From: Plectosphaerella cucumerina
Taxonomy: Eukaryota > Ascomycota > Sordariomycetes > Glomerellales > Plectosphaerellaceae
Assembly (NCBI GenBank): GCA_020746995.1
Contig: JAGPXD010000002.1
Coordinates: 4,650,001-4,714,000 of the forward strand
Direction of reading: 5' to 3'
DNA length: 64,000 nucleotides
Made by a program: the position numbers and the translations under genes. Every line of letters begins with the position of its first letter. Within the stretch, counting starts at the first letter, position 1. Shown here piece by piece: positions 1-10,400 of this stretch. The notes beneath the pieces are model-generated. The model saw only the letters and a program-made list of their open reading frames with translations, made no database searches and was not told the DNA's origin.

Positions 1-964
1 GCGGCGGGGCCTGTGGGGGGATTTTGGGTCGGTTGTCGTTGGTAGCATCACATGGCGGTGAAGTCGGTCTGGGTTTTGGTCGAGGCAGGCTGCTATGTGC
101 TAGGATAAAGGCTGACGGGAATGGTGAAGGTCAAGAGGCGGGCTCACACTCTGTTGTTCACGTGGTGTGGCCGACTTGAAGAAGTCCAGATCCCTGGATA
201 CAAAGCTCCTCGAGGACAACCTTCCCTCGCCAAGTCAGGCGCCGATGGGGGCCTAACCGGCCGGCGCCACTCCGCTCATCGGCCCCGACACCGAGTGGGT
301 CTCCGGTCCGATTCCCCTCACATCTTCCGTACCACCTCCGGCCTCTCCCCCGAACCCGACAACCCTCCCCCGACCTCCCGCTGACAATCCACCTCGTCAT
401 GCTGAGCCGGCGAATCCTCCCATCTTCCATTGGCTACCCTCCCGTTTCCCGTCCCCCCCGGTCGCGCATCCGCTGCCGAACCATCCGAGCGCCTGATGGG
501 ACCCAAACGACCCCGCGACCGGGAGCGTTTCAACACGACTTGCCAACAACGTCTTTCCCGCCCGTTGAAGGGCCAGTGCATGCCGACGTTGCCGGGAACA
601 TCCCACCGCCATCGCCCTTCGCACTCGGATTGCCTGGCCCGCGCGACTCGCCCGCCATGCCAGCCAGCCGTATCACATCCTCAACAGCAATGAGACGGAT
701 GCGCCTCCTGCTTTATCCTCTTGAACGACCGTGCCCTAGCTCATCCGTGTTCTTCAAGACCAGCCGACGCCCGCAACAACTTAATTCTTCGTCTGGCCAT
801 ATTTTCGTCTCACGTTCATTCCTGCTTCCCGTCCCTTACCCACGAGTCGACACGAACCATTCATTACCTACTCTCCTTGTAATCCTCTTCTGGCAAGAGT
901 CACGACGAACCTTCTCTTCAACATCAACACCAAAGCACCTCACTCTAACCACCAAACCTTCACG
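1..964. other. Gene-free upstream region of the LPMO-like gene
   Basis: No ORF here resembles a protein family. Overlapping ORFs on both strands, up to 326 codons, are explained by C-rich, stop-poor sequence; the longest runs into the LPMO-like gene in another frame. The last 250 bases are pyrimidine-rich and free of in-frame ATGs, as expected of a fungal 5' leader. No TATA box was recognised. Confidence 0.5.
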
Positions 965-1570
965 ATGCTCGCCTCCCTCGGCCTCACAGCGGCATTCTTC
1001 GCCGCCGCCGTCTCTGCTCACGGCAATGTCGTCACACCTGAACCTCGTCAGCCCGGTCCTGCCATGGTCGCCGCCTGCGGACAAGCAAATGTCAATGCTG
1101 TCCTCGCCGACCCCAGCATCCCGCTCGAGAACTTTCAAAACACCCCGGCAACATGTAAGCTCCCGTCCTCTACACCAGCACAAGCCAGATACTGACACCA
1201 CCCAGGCAAGCTCGATCTCTGCCGCGGCGCCACCTTTGAAGACAACACCGCCCGCGTCCAGACCTTCACCGCCGGCCAGCAGGTTCCCATCACCGTCGAC
1301 CTGCCCATTCCCCACGAGGGCCCCTGCAACGTCTCCATCGTCGACACCCGCACCAACTCAGTTCTCGGCGCACCCCTGATCGAGTTCGCGACATACGCCG
1401 ATGAGAACCTCGCCCAGCTGCCTGCCAACAACACTGCCTTCTCCGTCACCATCCCGCAGATGCAGGCCGGCCAGTGCGTTCAGCCGGGCGCCTGCACCAT
1501 GCAGTGGTTCTGGTTCGGCACAAACGCCCAGCAGACATACGAGAGCTGCATCGACTTTGTCATGGCGTAG
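965..1570 (+). CDS. Secreted LPMO-like / chitin-binding type-4-like protein
   Basis: Two exons, 965-1154 and 1206-1570, are joined over a 51-nt phase-1 intron (donor GTAAGC, acceptor CCCAG) to give 184 aa. Residues 1-18 form a hydrophobic signal peptide ending in A-V-S-A, and the mature protein would start with His19-Gly. A histidine exposed by signal cleavage is the hallmark of copper lytic polysaccharide monooxygenases, where it forms half of the histidine brace. A second histidine in the segment IPHEG could be the other ligand. Paired cysteines (CG near the N terminus, LCRG, GPC, GQC, GAC, ESC) suggest disulfides. The spacing resembles short fungal secreted proteins annotated as chitin-binding type-4 or LPMO-like. 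Copper binding and oxidative activity are inferred; a non-catalytic copper or cell-wall binding protein is the main alternative. Confidence 0.85.
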
Positions 1571-1717
1571 TCGCCAGTGATACGGCTTGCTTTCTTGTTG
1601 TTGTTGCGATGCACGTAGATGATTCCCGATATAATATTATATGTTTTATGATTCCCATGATCGCATGCAAGGTGAGTGCCAAGAATCAGCTCCACATTTG
1701 GGTGCCTCGAACCCCTT

Positions 1718-4700
1718 TCAGGGCTTGATCGCCGCGGCGAGCTTGAGTCCAAACGCGGAAAACTCCTTGATGAAGCCCAGCCGCACCTCGGGCGGCGGGT
1801 CCGTCGTCCGCCGCCACGTCTCCAACGTCTCGCTGACCTTGTCCAGCTCCTCCCAGACCTGGACAAACCGATTGGATGTGACACTGCCAAGCAGCGCAAA
1901 CGCGCGCTTCATGGCGTCTGGGTCGGCGATGAGCGTCGCCCCGTCGTCCGGGATGAAACCCACGATGTCGCCCTTATTCTGGTTGGCCGTCTTGACCGAG
2001 AGGATGCTCGCCTTGACGCAGTACATGATCATGGCAGCAAGGCCCGCCGCCAGCGCTGTCGCAACGCTTGATCCAGTCTCGTACTTGATCTCTGCCGCCC
2101 GGATCGCTCCCCGCGACGATGACGATGTGTCAAAGACGCGGCTTGAGATCTGGTCCCTGACCACGTCCACGCCGGGGAGTACGTACGTAATTCCAACTTC
2201 AGGCGTCCACGAGAAGATCTTGCCATCAGCGCTGGCCGCCCCTATGCGGAAGAAGCGGTCGCGCCACGGCCCGCTCGGGTAGTCGAGCTCGGAGAAGTTA
2301 CCCTCGTCCGGCGCCGAACAGAACATGAGCACCTTCCGCTCAACCGCCTTCTCCAGAACTTTGTGCACTGCATAATTGTTAGCTACCGATCGGGGCCAAT
2401 CGTCGGGGATGGCGATGGCAGCACTTACACTTGTTCTTAGCAGCCTCATCGCCCTTCTCCTTGCTCATGGGCAACGTCCAGGACATGGAGATGATCGTGG
2501 CCTTCTTGTCGAGAGCAGCTTGCACGGCCTGTGTTCCTGTACATCAGCATTGTTCTTTCAACCAAGCCAGGCGCAACTCACCTGCGCGGCATAGTCCTTG
2601 TCAATGTTGGTCTTGCCGTTGGGATTGTCGAACGTCCGGAGTCGGATCGGATACACCTTTGCCATGGGGCAGATGCGAAGAATCATGTTCGCCATGACCG
2701 AGCCGTGGCCCCTTGCGGACGAGAACGGCGGCCGAACCTTGCCGTCATGGAAGTCGAAACTCTTGCCTTCGAGCACCTGGTTCGAGTAGGCCGTCTCGAA
2801 GACGTCAACGCCATCGTCGATCAGGGCGACGACCACGTCGTTCTCTATCCCCTCGGCAGTGCCCTTATTCTGCCTCGATTGCAAGAACTCAAGGACGGTC
2901 TGGTCCCAGAAAGGTTTCATTTCCTCGGCAAATCGCGTGGTCGAGTTGAGCCAGCGGTGCGAGTTGACGCCCTTCGCTGGGCTCGACGCCGAGAAGTGCG
3001 CCCGGTCGCGCGAGGCGGCGTTCCGCTGCTCTTCGGCGCCGATGTCTGTGGCGATGACCTGAACATCGTTAAGCGGCCTGTCGAGGTCAGGTTGGGACTG
3101 GTCGTCAGTGGCCGCAGTCCCCAGAACTCGGAGTGCTTCCTGGGCTCCTGCCAGCTCTGCCCTACTGCGACCGAGCTGTTTCCGGTTCTGATTGAGTCTG
3201 TCTTGAAACTCTCTAATCTTCTTGTTTGTCCATTGCGCATTATCAAACAACTTTGCTTGTTAGCATTCGGCAGTCTTTTCAAGGCTCACCTTGAGGCTTA
3301 CTTACCTTTTCCGATGACGGTCTAAACAGGTAGATTGTTTCCAGTTGCGGCAGCATGGCTAAGCCGTCCTGGCTCCCCCAGGCCCGGAGCACGGCATTGC
3401 TGCCGCTCCACCTCAGATAGAGTTGCTTCAGCTGCGCTTCTGGAGCGAGCACAGCATCTTGGCTCTCCTCGGGCGCCGGCTGCTCCTTCTGGGCCGCCTT
3501 GCTGCCCACATGGAGGATCGTCTCTGGATCAAGGTCCATTTTGCGCCAGTCGAGGCTGTCGACGACAAAACGCTCGAGAGAGTCCTGGATTGCCTGATCC
3601 GAGTGGACTTTGCCATTGGCGTCTCCCGAATCTTCCACGGATAGTTGGATAATGTGTCGGACGCCTTTGTTGTGCAGCCAGTTGAAGAAGAACTTCATAT
3701 CTTTGCGTCCCAGGCCGCCGAGCTGCCGGATGCCCGTCTTGAGCTCTGCCTCGCGCTCTCTGTCGGCTCGTACGCCTCTTTCGGTCACCTCGACATGCGG
3801 AAAGGAGACGTATTGCAGAACACGGTCAAATTTGATCCCGGAGGAGTGGTCCTTACCCAGCCGGTTGGTGAAGTCTGACCAGACGAGCTTACGTGGTAGA
3901 CGATCGTAGTCGAAGCTGATCCGAACATCATGATGGTTTGCGCCGTACAAAAAGGAAAGTGCCATCTCCTCGTTTCTCGTCCGCATGTAGTGCAGTTTAA
4001 GAGTGAGCAGCAGGGCATCCGAGTTTCTCCATCTCTCGGGCATGCTGGCCTTCTTCCGAGAGGGTTTCGGCTTGATCGAAGGCCGTGGTTTTGGCTTCTC
4101 CTGAACCGGGTCCTGCGCTGGCTTGGCATCGAACCGCATCGTGTTGCTTCGCTTGATGGGCGTGTTTGGTGCCGGCTCCGGACTTTTGGCGGCGGTGTTC
4201 AGCTGGGCTAGGTTGGCTGGGAGGTCACTGGCCCTCGCCGGTCGGGCGCGGCTGTTATCTCTGCCAGAGCCGTCTCGGTCCTCACGAAGTCCCGCCTTTG
4301 CCGACAAGAGGCCGTCCTTGAGTCGAGCGGCCTCCTCGGCCTTTTTCTTCTGGCGCAGCAGCTCTCGTTCATCCAATTCCTTTTCAGCGCCGCGCTCGGT
4401 TCTATCGGCGCCACGGTCACCGATGGCCCTGGTTGGGCCATCACGCCGGGTTGCGACCTCCTTCGAACTCGCGGCGGCTCGTGGCTCCCTCGCAGTAGGT
4501 TTGCTCGGCGGTTCCATGCCATTGACGGCCTTGTCTCTCTTGTTCTTTTCCGGATCGCTGCGTTTCTGAAGCCAGTCGTCGTACTCTTTAGTGACGACAA
4601 GCCTCGTCCTCTCGTGTTCCTGGTACACAGACAGCCCACCATGATCGGCCAAGTCGAGGAAGGTTGCTCGCGGCGCTGGATTGCTTCGCAGCGACATCAA

Positions 4701-5423
4701 GTCGCGCTCGACGAAAAGAGCCACGAGGCTAGCCCTTTCGTCGGTGTATTGTCGAAAATCCACGGCCAAGTGCATCGGCGTCCGGCCGCTCTCGCCGCGG
4801 AGTGCCAGGACCTCGTCGGTGGCGTTTTCAATCAGCAGCCGAACTGTAGCTGGCTCCAGTCTCTCCTTGATAGCGACGTGCAAGCATGCATTTCCCGCCT
4901 GCTCCTGCTGGCTCATAGCCTCAGTGAGAGAATCCCCGTGCTCACCTCCCGCTTGAGCACTAAGAACGCACTCAGAGACCATGTACTGGACCAGCTCGTT
5001 CTGGGAGTTCCTTGTGGCCATGAGAAGGGGGTTGAATCCATCCTTGTTCGAAAATTTGAGGAGATGTGGATAGTCCTTGACCAGCTGTCTCAAGAGCAGT
5101 TCCATCTGGCTCGGCTCAATGTCGTCGGTATGCTGAACGACCTCAACCAGGGTGTGGAGGATGTTGCCCACACCCTTGCTGAATGGCCTGCCGGCGATGT
5201 CACCAAACTCATCGAAGAAGTTGTCGAGGTCAGCCTGGGTGACATAAGATCGTTTGGACTTGATCGCTTTGCCTGCCGCCTTGAGACGTTCTCCGTAGTC
5301 CTCCTCTCGTAAGCCGCGGAGGTTGCTGGCATCTTGAACTGTGGCCTCTGGGTCAAACCCTTCAAATTCCGAGTCGTAGCCACCACCATGCTGCTCGTTG
5401 TCGGACTCGCCGAAGAGGGACAT
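1718..5423 (-). CDS. Ankyrin-repeat / subtilisin-like (S8) serine protease fusion
   Basis: Four exons (5423-3306, 3250-2582, 2528-2429, 2367-1718) joined over introns of 55, 53 and 61 nt encode 1178 aa. Residues about 125-245 hold three ankyrin-type repeats (cores NPLLMATRN, NACLHVAIK, TPMHLAVDF). Residues about 285-475 are charged and probably disordered. A conserved-looking region follows at 480-700, then the S8 domain from about 840. The catalytic triad is intact: Asp851 in ALIDDGVD, His888 in RGHGSVMAN and Ser1063 in TGSSVATALAAG. There is no signal peptide or typical propeptide, so it is probably cytosolic. Cytosolic S8 domains occur as effector modules in fungal NLR proteins; here the module is joined to ankyrins without an NTPase. 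It is divergent from the 297-aa gene. Substrate and activation are unknown. The start is the first ATG of a long open frame. Confidence 0.85.
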
Positions 5424-5916
5424 CCTGCGTCTGAGGTGCTGGCAAGTTGTTACTTCCGGTTGCCACGAACAAAAATAGGGGTCATAGGCCAGGACTGGGT
5501 CTTGCCACTCACCCTCTGGCTCTATTTCTCTGTTTGGTGTCTCGCGGGGTTCGACTGGACACGAGAGGTGCCCATGATGATGAGTGAAGGCAAGCCGGCA
5601 GGGCAGGCTGGCAAGCCGCTCAAGGTGACCCAGTCCTTCCAGCCTCGTTGCCCCCTTGCCCCCCTACATGGTTTTGGACCCCAAACCAGCCCACCCCCCA
5701 GCATACGACCCTTGTCAGGGTGGTGAGACGAAAGTGGACCGCACAGTGTGTCGGTCTGTGGGTGGTGCCATCGAGTGCCCTCGGTGGCGTATGATCGTGA
5801 TCTCGTGATGGTGAGCCTCCTCGTAGAGTTTGGGGACTTTGGCGTAAAATAGCGCAGCGTCTGTCCGCAATCCCAATCGTGTCATCACTTTCCACCTCCA
5901 AAACACAAAGCACAAC
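5424..5916. promoter_or_regulatory. Shared divergent intergenic region
   Basis: The 493 bases lie between the start codons of the minus-strand ankyrin-protease gene and the plus-strand 297-aa gene, so both promoters must lie here or nearby. No TATA box or clear inverted operator was seen. Short ORFs on both strands look non-coding. Confidence 0.55.
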
Positions 5917-6810
5917 ATGTCCGAGGTGCTGGAAGACTCGTTTTCCAGAGGCGAAGATGGCGAGGCTGGTCTCGTCAGCATGGACTTGTTCGAAGAGGGC
6001 GGGGAGGAGGGAAGCGACTTTCGCGTCAAGAACATCGCCCAGGATCAATACCACCGAGCGGAGGTACTCCAGCGAACCGGCGCAGTCAACATCAGCTGCA
6101 ACCTGACAAAGGTCGTTCATGGCATCATGTCCGACGATGGCGATCTATACGCGACGCTCCTGGTCATGGAATGGTCCTTTCAGGCGACGGGCACCCGACG
6201 CATCTCCAAGGCTACCATCGAGCTCGAGTTCGAGGCCTCCTCGAGGGAGGGCGTGGTAGAAGTCGAGAAGGTGTCGTTCCCGGGATCTTACAGCCTCATG
6301 CCGACGACGCAAGAGGAGACGGTCACCAGGGGCGGAGAGGCGACGGCTGGCATCGAGCAGTTCGCAGCCCTCAGCCTGACGGGCAAATGGGAGAAGACCA
6401 TCGCGAAGACAACCTCTGACGCCATCTCGCTGACCGGCGGAAAACGTCTTATCGGCAACGTGCCTCCCAACCGCATCGCGACCTGGACCTTGACGGAGAA
6501 CGCGTCACAGCCGGCGGGAATCCCAAGCCTGCTCAGGGTTGCGGTGCTTGTGTCGAGGGACGACCGGGAAAAGTTTTACTGCAAGCTCGGCTTCTCGTGC
6601 AAAACGGACATGAAGACGACGGCGGAGAGACTCTTCAAGAAGATTCCCAAGGACGACCCCATCATCTTCCAGCCGGACCCCGAGAAGAAGGGGACTCGCC
6701 CGAACAAGAACGTTTCGTACGGAGATGATGAGCTGGAGGGCATCGATCTGGATGATCTCGGCGATGTCACATTCAGGACCGTCCTTACGAACGCACAGAA
6801 GACGCGATGA
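5917..6810 (+). CDS. Hypothetical protein, 297 aa, divergent from ankyrin-protease gene
   Basis: An intronless ORF of 297 codons. No recognised domain. Residues 1-35 are acidic. Residues 50-235 alternate short hydrophobic strands and polar turns (for example TKATIELEFEA-like and LRVAVLVSR segments), suggesting a beta-rich fold. The C-terminal 60 residues are lysine-rich and then acidic (DDELEGIDLDDLGD). There is no signal peptide or membrane segment, so it is probably intracellular. Strong third-position C/G bias and a tidy stop just after a charged tail support real coding. Its 493-base divergent spacing with the ankyrin-protease gene suggests possible co-regulation, and it could be a partner or substrate, but the sequence does not show this. 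Confidence 0.75.
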   Translation: MSEVLEDSFSRGEDGEAGLVSMDLFEEGGEEGSDFRVKNIAQDQYHRAEVLQRTGAVNISCNLTKVVHGIMSDDGDLYATLLVMEWSFQATGTRRISKATIELEFEASSREGVVEVEKVSFPGSYSLMPTTQEETVTRGGEATAGIEQFAALSLTGKWEKTIAKTTSDAISLTGGKRLIGNVPPNRIATWTLTENASQPAGIPSLLRVAVLVSRDDREKFYCKLGFSCKTDMKTTAERLFKKIPKDDPIIFQPDPEKKGTRPNKNVSYGDDELEGIDLDDLGDVTFRTVLTNAQKTR

Positions 6811-7427
6811 TAGTCGCCGAACAGGGGCTGAGGAACTTGCGAAGATTCATAGCTGAGGAAGATGAATGCTGACTGAATTGACGAGTGCCGCTGCTGCTTC
6901 CGCTGTTTCCGAACTGATTCGAGTGCTCGTACGGGTGATGGAGAGCGCAAGTTGGACGGCGGGGCGTTGGGCGGAGATTCCACCGCACTATTGCTGACAC
7001 AGTGTTGCTACAGTGTTGACAGGAAGGAACGGCCGGGAGTCTGTCCAATTGAGGCGACACACAGGGGTCGCTGCATGCAGTCCCTCCTTCCATCCAATCC
7101 TCCACAACGATTTCGAGTCGAACCCCTGCCCGCGCATACCACCTGAAGAAAATGAGCAGGAACGGCCCGTCAGACGGGGCGGCAGGATGGCAGGAACACA
7201 GAACCCATGGCAGCCAGATCAGGCTGAGGGGCTTGGCGTCAGCTCAGCGACCTCCTTCCTTTCCTCACGAGTTCACCCTGTTGTCTGTCATCCAAGGGGG
7301 CATGAATCACCTTTCTCAAACCACACAACCTGCCCGGTGAGACAAGTCCTCACACCTGCCTTTCAGGAAGTGGCAGAAGGCATCTTCTTTCGACTCTCCG
7401 GGCTTCCAAGCAGCGGCATCAATCAGC
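6811..7427. other. Intergenic region before the NLR-like gene
   Basis: Holds the 3' end of the 297-aa gene's transcript and the promoter of the NLR-like gene. Short ORFs on both strands show no family resemblance. A sequence near 7108 vaguely recalls a reversed tRNA T-arm, but no cloverleaf can be built around it. Confidence 0.5.
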
Positions 7428-10400
7428 ATGTCCGACGCCGGTTCCGCTGCGGCTGCTTCTCGGCCTGAGGCTCTCGTCAACACCGAAGAAGATGCCGCCA
7501 GCGTCGACACATCAACTACCGACTTTCTCCCCGGGCCCCCCTCTGTGATCGCGCCAGACCCCGCAGAAAAGCTTCATCAACTTGGCCTGCACATTAACCA
7601 CCCCTGGGGTTGGTCGGGCTCCGGCTACGATGACTACGAGTACGCTCAGTTCCTCGCGCCGCCACAAAGCCTTCATACTCACTTCCAGTGAAGCGTCATG
7701 ACAGTCCACGGCATCCGTGATGACTACAGCACAGCTTGGACCACGTCGGATGGTACTTGGTGGGTGAAGGAGCAGCTGTTCAGCAACCTCACCGTGAGGC
7801 AGGTCGATTTTTCTTACAAAATCGATGAAGACTCGACCCTCTACCAGAATCAAGGCATCACTCTGCTTGCGGAGCAACTTCTTTCAGACTATGCCGAAGT
7901 TCGTGCCAAACTTGATGAGGTAGATCACTCCTACGCAACACCGGCGCACATGATGCTGATTCCCTGATAGACAGAGACCGACCGTCCCATCGTATGGATA
8001 TGCCATGATCTTGGTGGCACAATTGTGAAGAGGGTGAGCCTCACCGCTAGCGCCCCTGGCCATCCATGGGCACCACTAATATTGGTGATCATCTCAACAG
8101 GCCCTTGTTCTTGCCATGGCCAATCCCAACAAGTACGGGAAAATCGCCATCCTCAGTTCCGCCATCGTGAGCAATCGCCAGGACCATCTCCCCTATCTCC
8201 AAGTTCGACTGATAACCAATCCTTTTAGTTCTTCCTTGGCGTTCCGCATCGCTTGGAAACACTGAGTGATGCTCAGGACCAGATCCACCGTCTTTTGCGG
8301 CTTCCGGGCCCCGAGATCAGGAATAAGCTCGTACACAAAGTTCACCATCTTGCCCAGCAGGTCGACCAAACCAATCAGCTGTTCCTGGCCACCAAGATCT
8401 TCGACCGAGCTGTCATCTTCAATATCTTTAGCCACAACATCGGCAACAGCCTCAGGGAAGACCCAGTCATCGATGACCCGGTCCTAGTGAAAGAGCTTAT
8501 CGGGGAGACCCCGAGTGACCCCGTGACCCCCTTCACTCGAAACACACATTTCGTAGGGCATTCTTTCGAAACTGCCGGTCGTATGCCATGGCAAGAACTC
8601 GACCATCAAGATCTGATTCGTGGCGACCCTGGGGATTACTGGGTTCCAGCCATCTCCAACATGCTTTCCAAGGCCGGCTCTGGTAAGATGCCATCATCCA
8701 AGCTGAGACTTACTTGACTGTGCCCAGTAGCTGACTTGGCCCCGCCCCGATAGTCATCAGAGTCACTTATCGACTTCTCCCCATCCAGGCATGGCTTCTG
8801 GCCCTCTCACCACCAACACGATGCCTTCGAATACCCTTTGATCCGGCGAGACCGACGAATCCACTCATTACGTGGATCACCACTCAAACTCCATACACCC
8901 CCTTTGGGAAGGCTGAGTCTGGGATCAGTCTCCTCCATTTGCACGGCAACGGCACCCCCCTGCTAGACGTCTCGGATGTTTCTCGCCAATTCTACGCCTG
9001 GCTAGCATCGGAAACGAACGGAGTTGTCGGTCCAGACCGAAGGCCTGATAGGTCATTCGTCTACTTTGAATTCGACGCACAGGACTCGCGATATAGCGAC
9101 ATATCCTCCATGCTTATCTACTTCATCAACATCATCGTCTGGCGATTTTGGGACTCGTCCGAAACCCTGGCCAGCAAGGAGCTTGCCTTCCTGGCGGATG
9201 TGCGCGCATGGTCTCTGGATGATCTATACCACGTCTACACCTCCATCCGCGGATGTAACTACTACATGCATCATCTCACCTTTTTCATCAACAACTTCGA
9301 TCAATGCCCCGAATATCAGAGACAGTGGTTCTTGAGCCGGACTTTCGAAGAAACAAACGAGAGTGACGGAAAATTCCGTTTGATACTGGCATCCCACACG
9401 CGCGATGGTCTGGCGTTCGATTCATTCCCCGAGGAGGCTCGCATCAACATTGGCGATTGTCCAACATTGCCAGAACAACACCATACCAAGATCAAACTCG
9501 CCGACTCGGCCCTGGATGCTTTGATCGCGAATCGTCCAATCTACAAGGAGCTGGAGTCACAAATCCGCGAGATCATACTCGGCAGCGATGACACCTTGTA
9601 CCTCGCACACATTGTCCTAGACTGGCTTGGGTCACAACCCCGCGGCGTAACCAAGATTGGTGAGATCGCGGAGAAACTTTGCCTGTTGTCACCTCCCACC
9701 CCGGCAAAGCTCGTGCAGCTCATAATCTCATCCCTCCCGCTTGAAACTCAAATGAGAGCGATGACTGCCTTCAACTGGATCAAGCATGCAGCGGAGCCAT
9801 GGTCACCCGAGTCCCTCGCAGAGGCGCTTTGCATCTACGAATGCTCCGGTGCAGAGCCAAACTTCGATGACTTGGACATGGAGAGCATCACAAGGGCCCT
9901 CGAAGAGGCGTTTTCGGGTATCATCATCATCAACGACCGGAACGTTAGGTTTTCCCACCCATCTTTCTACCAGGTTGCGGATCTGGGAATCGACGAGAAG
10001 CTTGAGGACACTGCAGCCAAGGTTCACAGCCAGATCACGGAGACCTGCTTGCAGTACTTCAAGGTGCCTGCTGGGCGGGACAACCTAGCACGGTTGTCAC
10101 CGGAGAGGCTCGAAGGTGGCCCGTGGTCATCTCTGCTCGATGCAACTTTCATCTCACATGATAGGAGCAACATGGCCGAATATGCCGCCCGCTTCTGGCT
10201 CCATCACTACAAAGCCAGTGGTTCCTACAAGCCCAAGCAGCTGTTGCATGGCCTACTCGCCGACAAGGAGTCTCGGGCCAGCTGGGAGGTGCCGTTCTGG
10301 CTTCTCTCCAACCCCTTCACACGAGCAAGGCAAACCTACATTGGCATGCTGCCCATTCTTGCAAGATTAGGTCTGGACGACCTGATTGAAGCACAAGTTC

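Noticed and set aside
399..1379. 326-codon plus-strand ORF
   Set aside because: It overlaps the LPMO-like gene in another frame, is Ser/Pro-rich and lacks family resemblance; C-rich DNA explains it.
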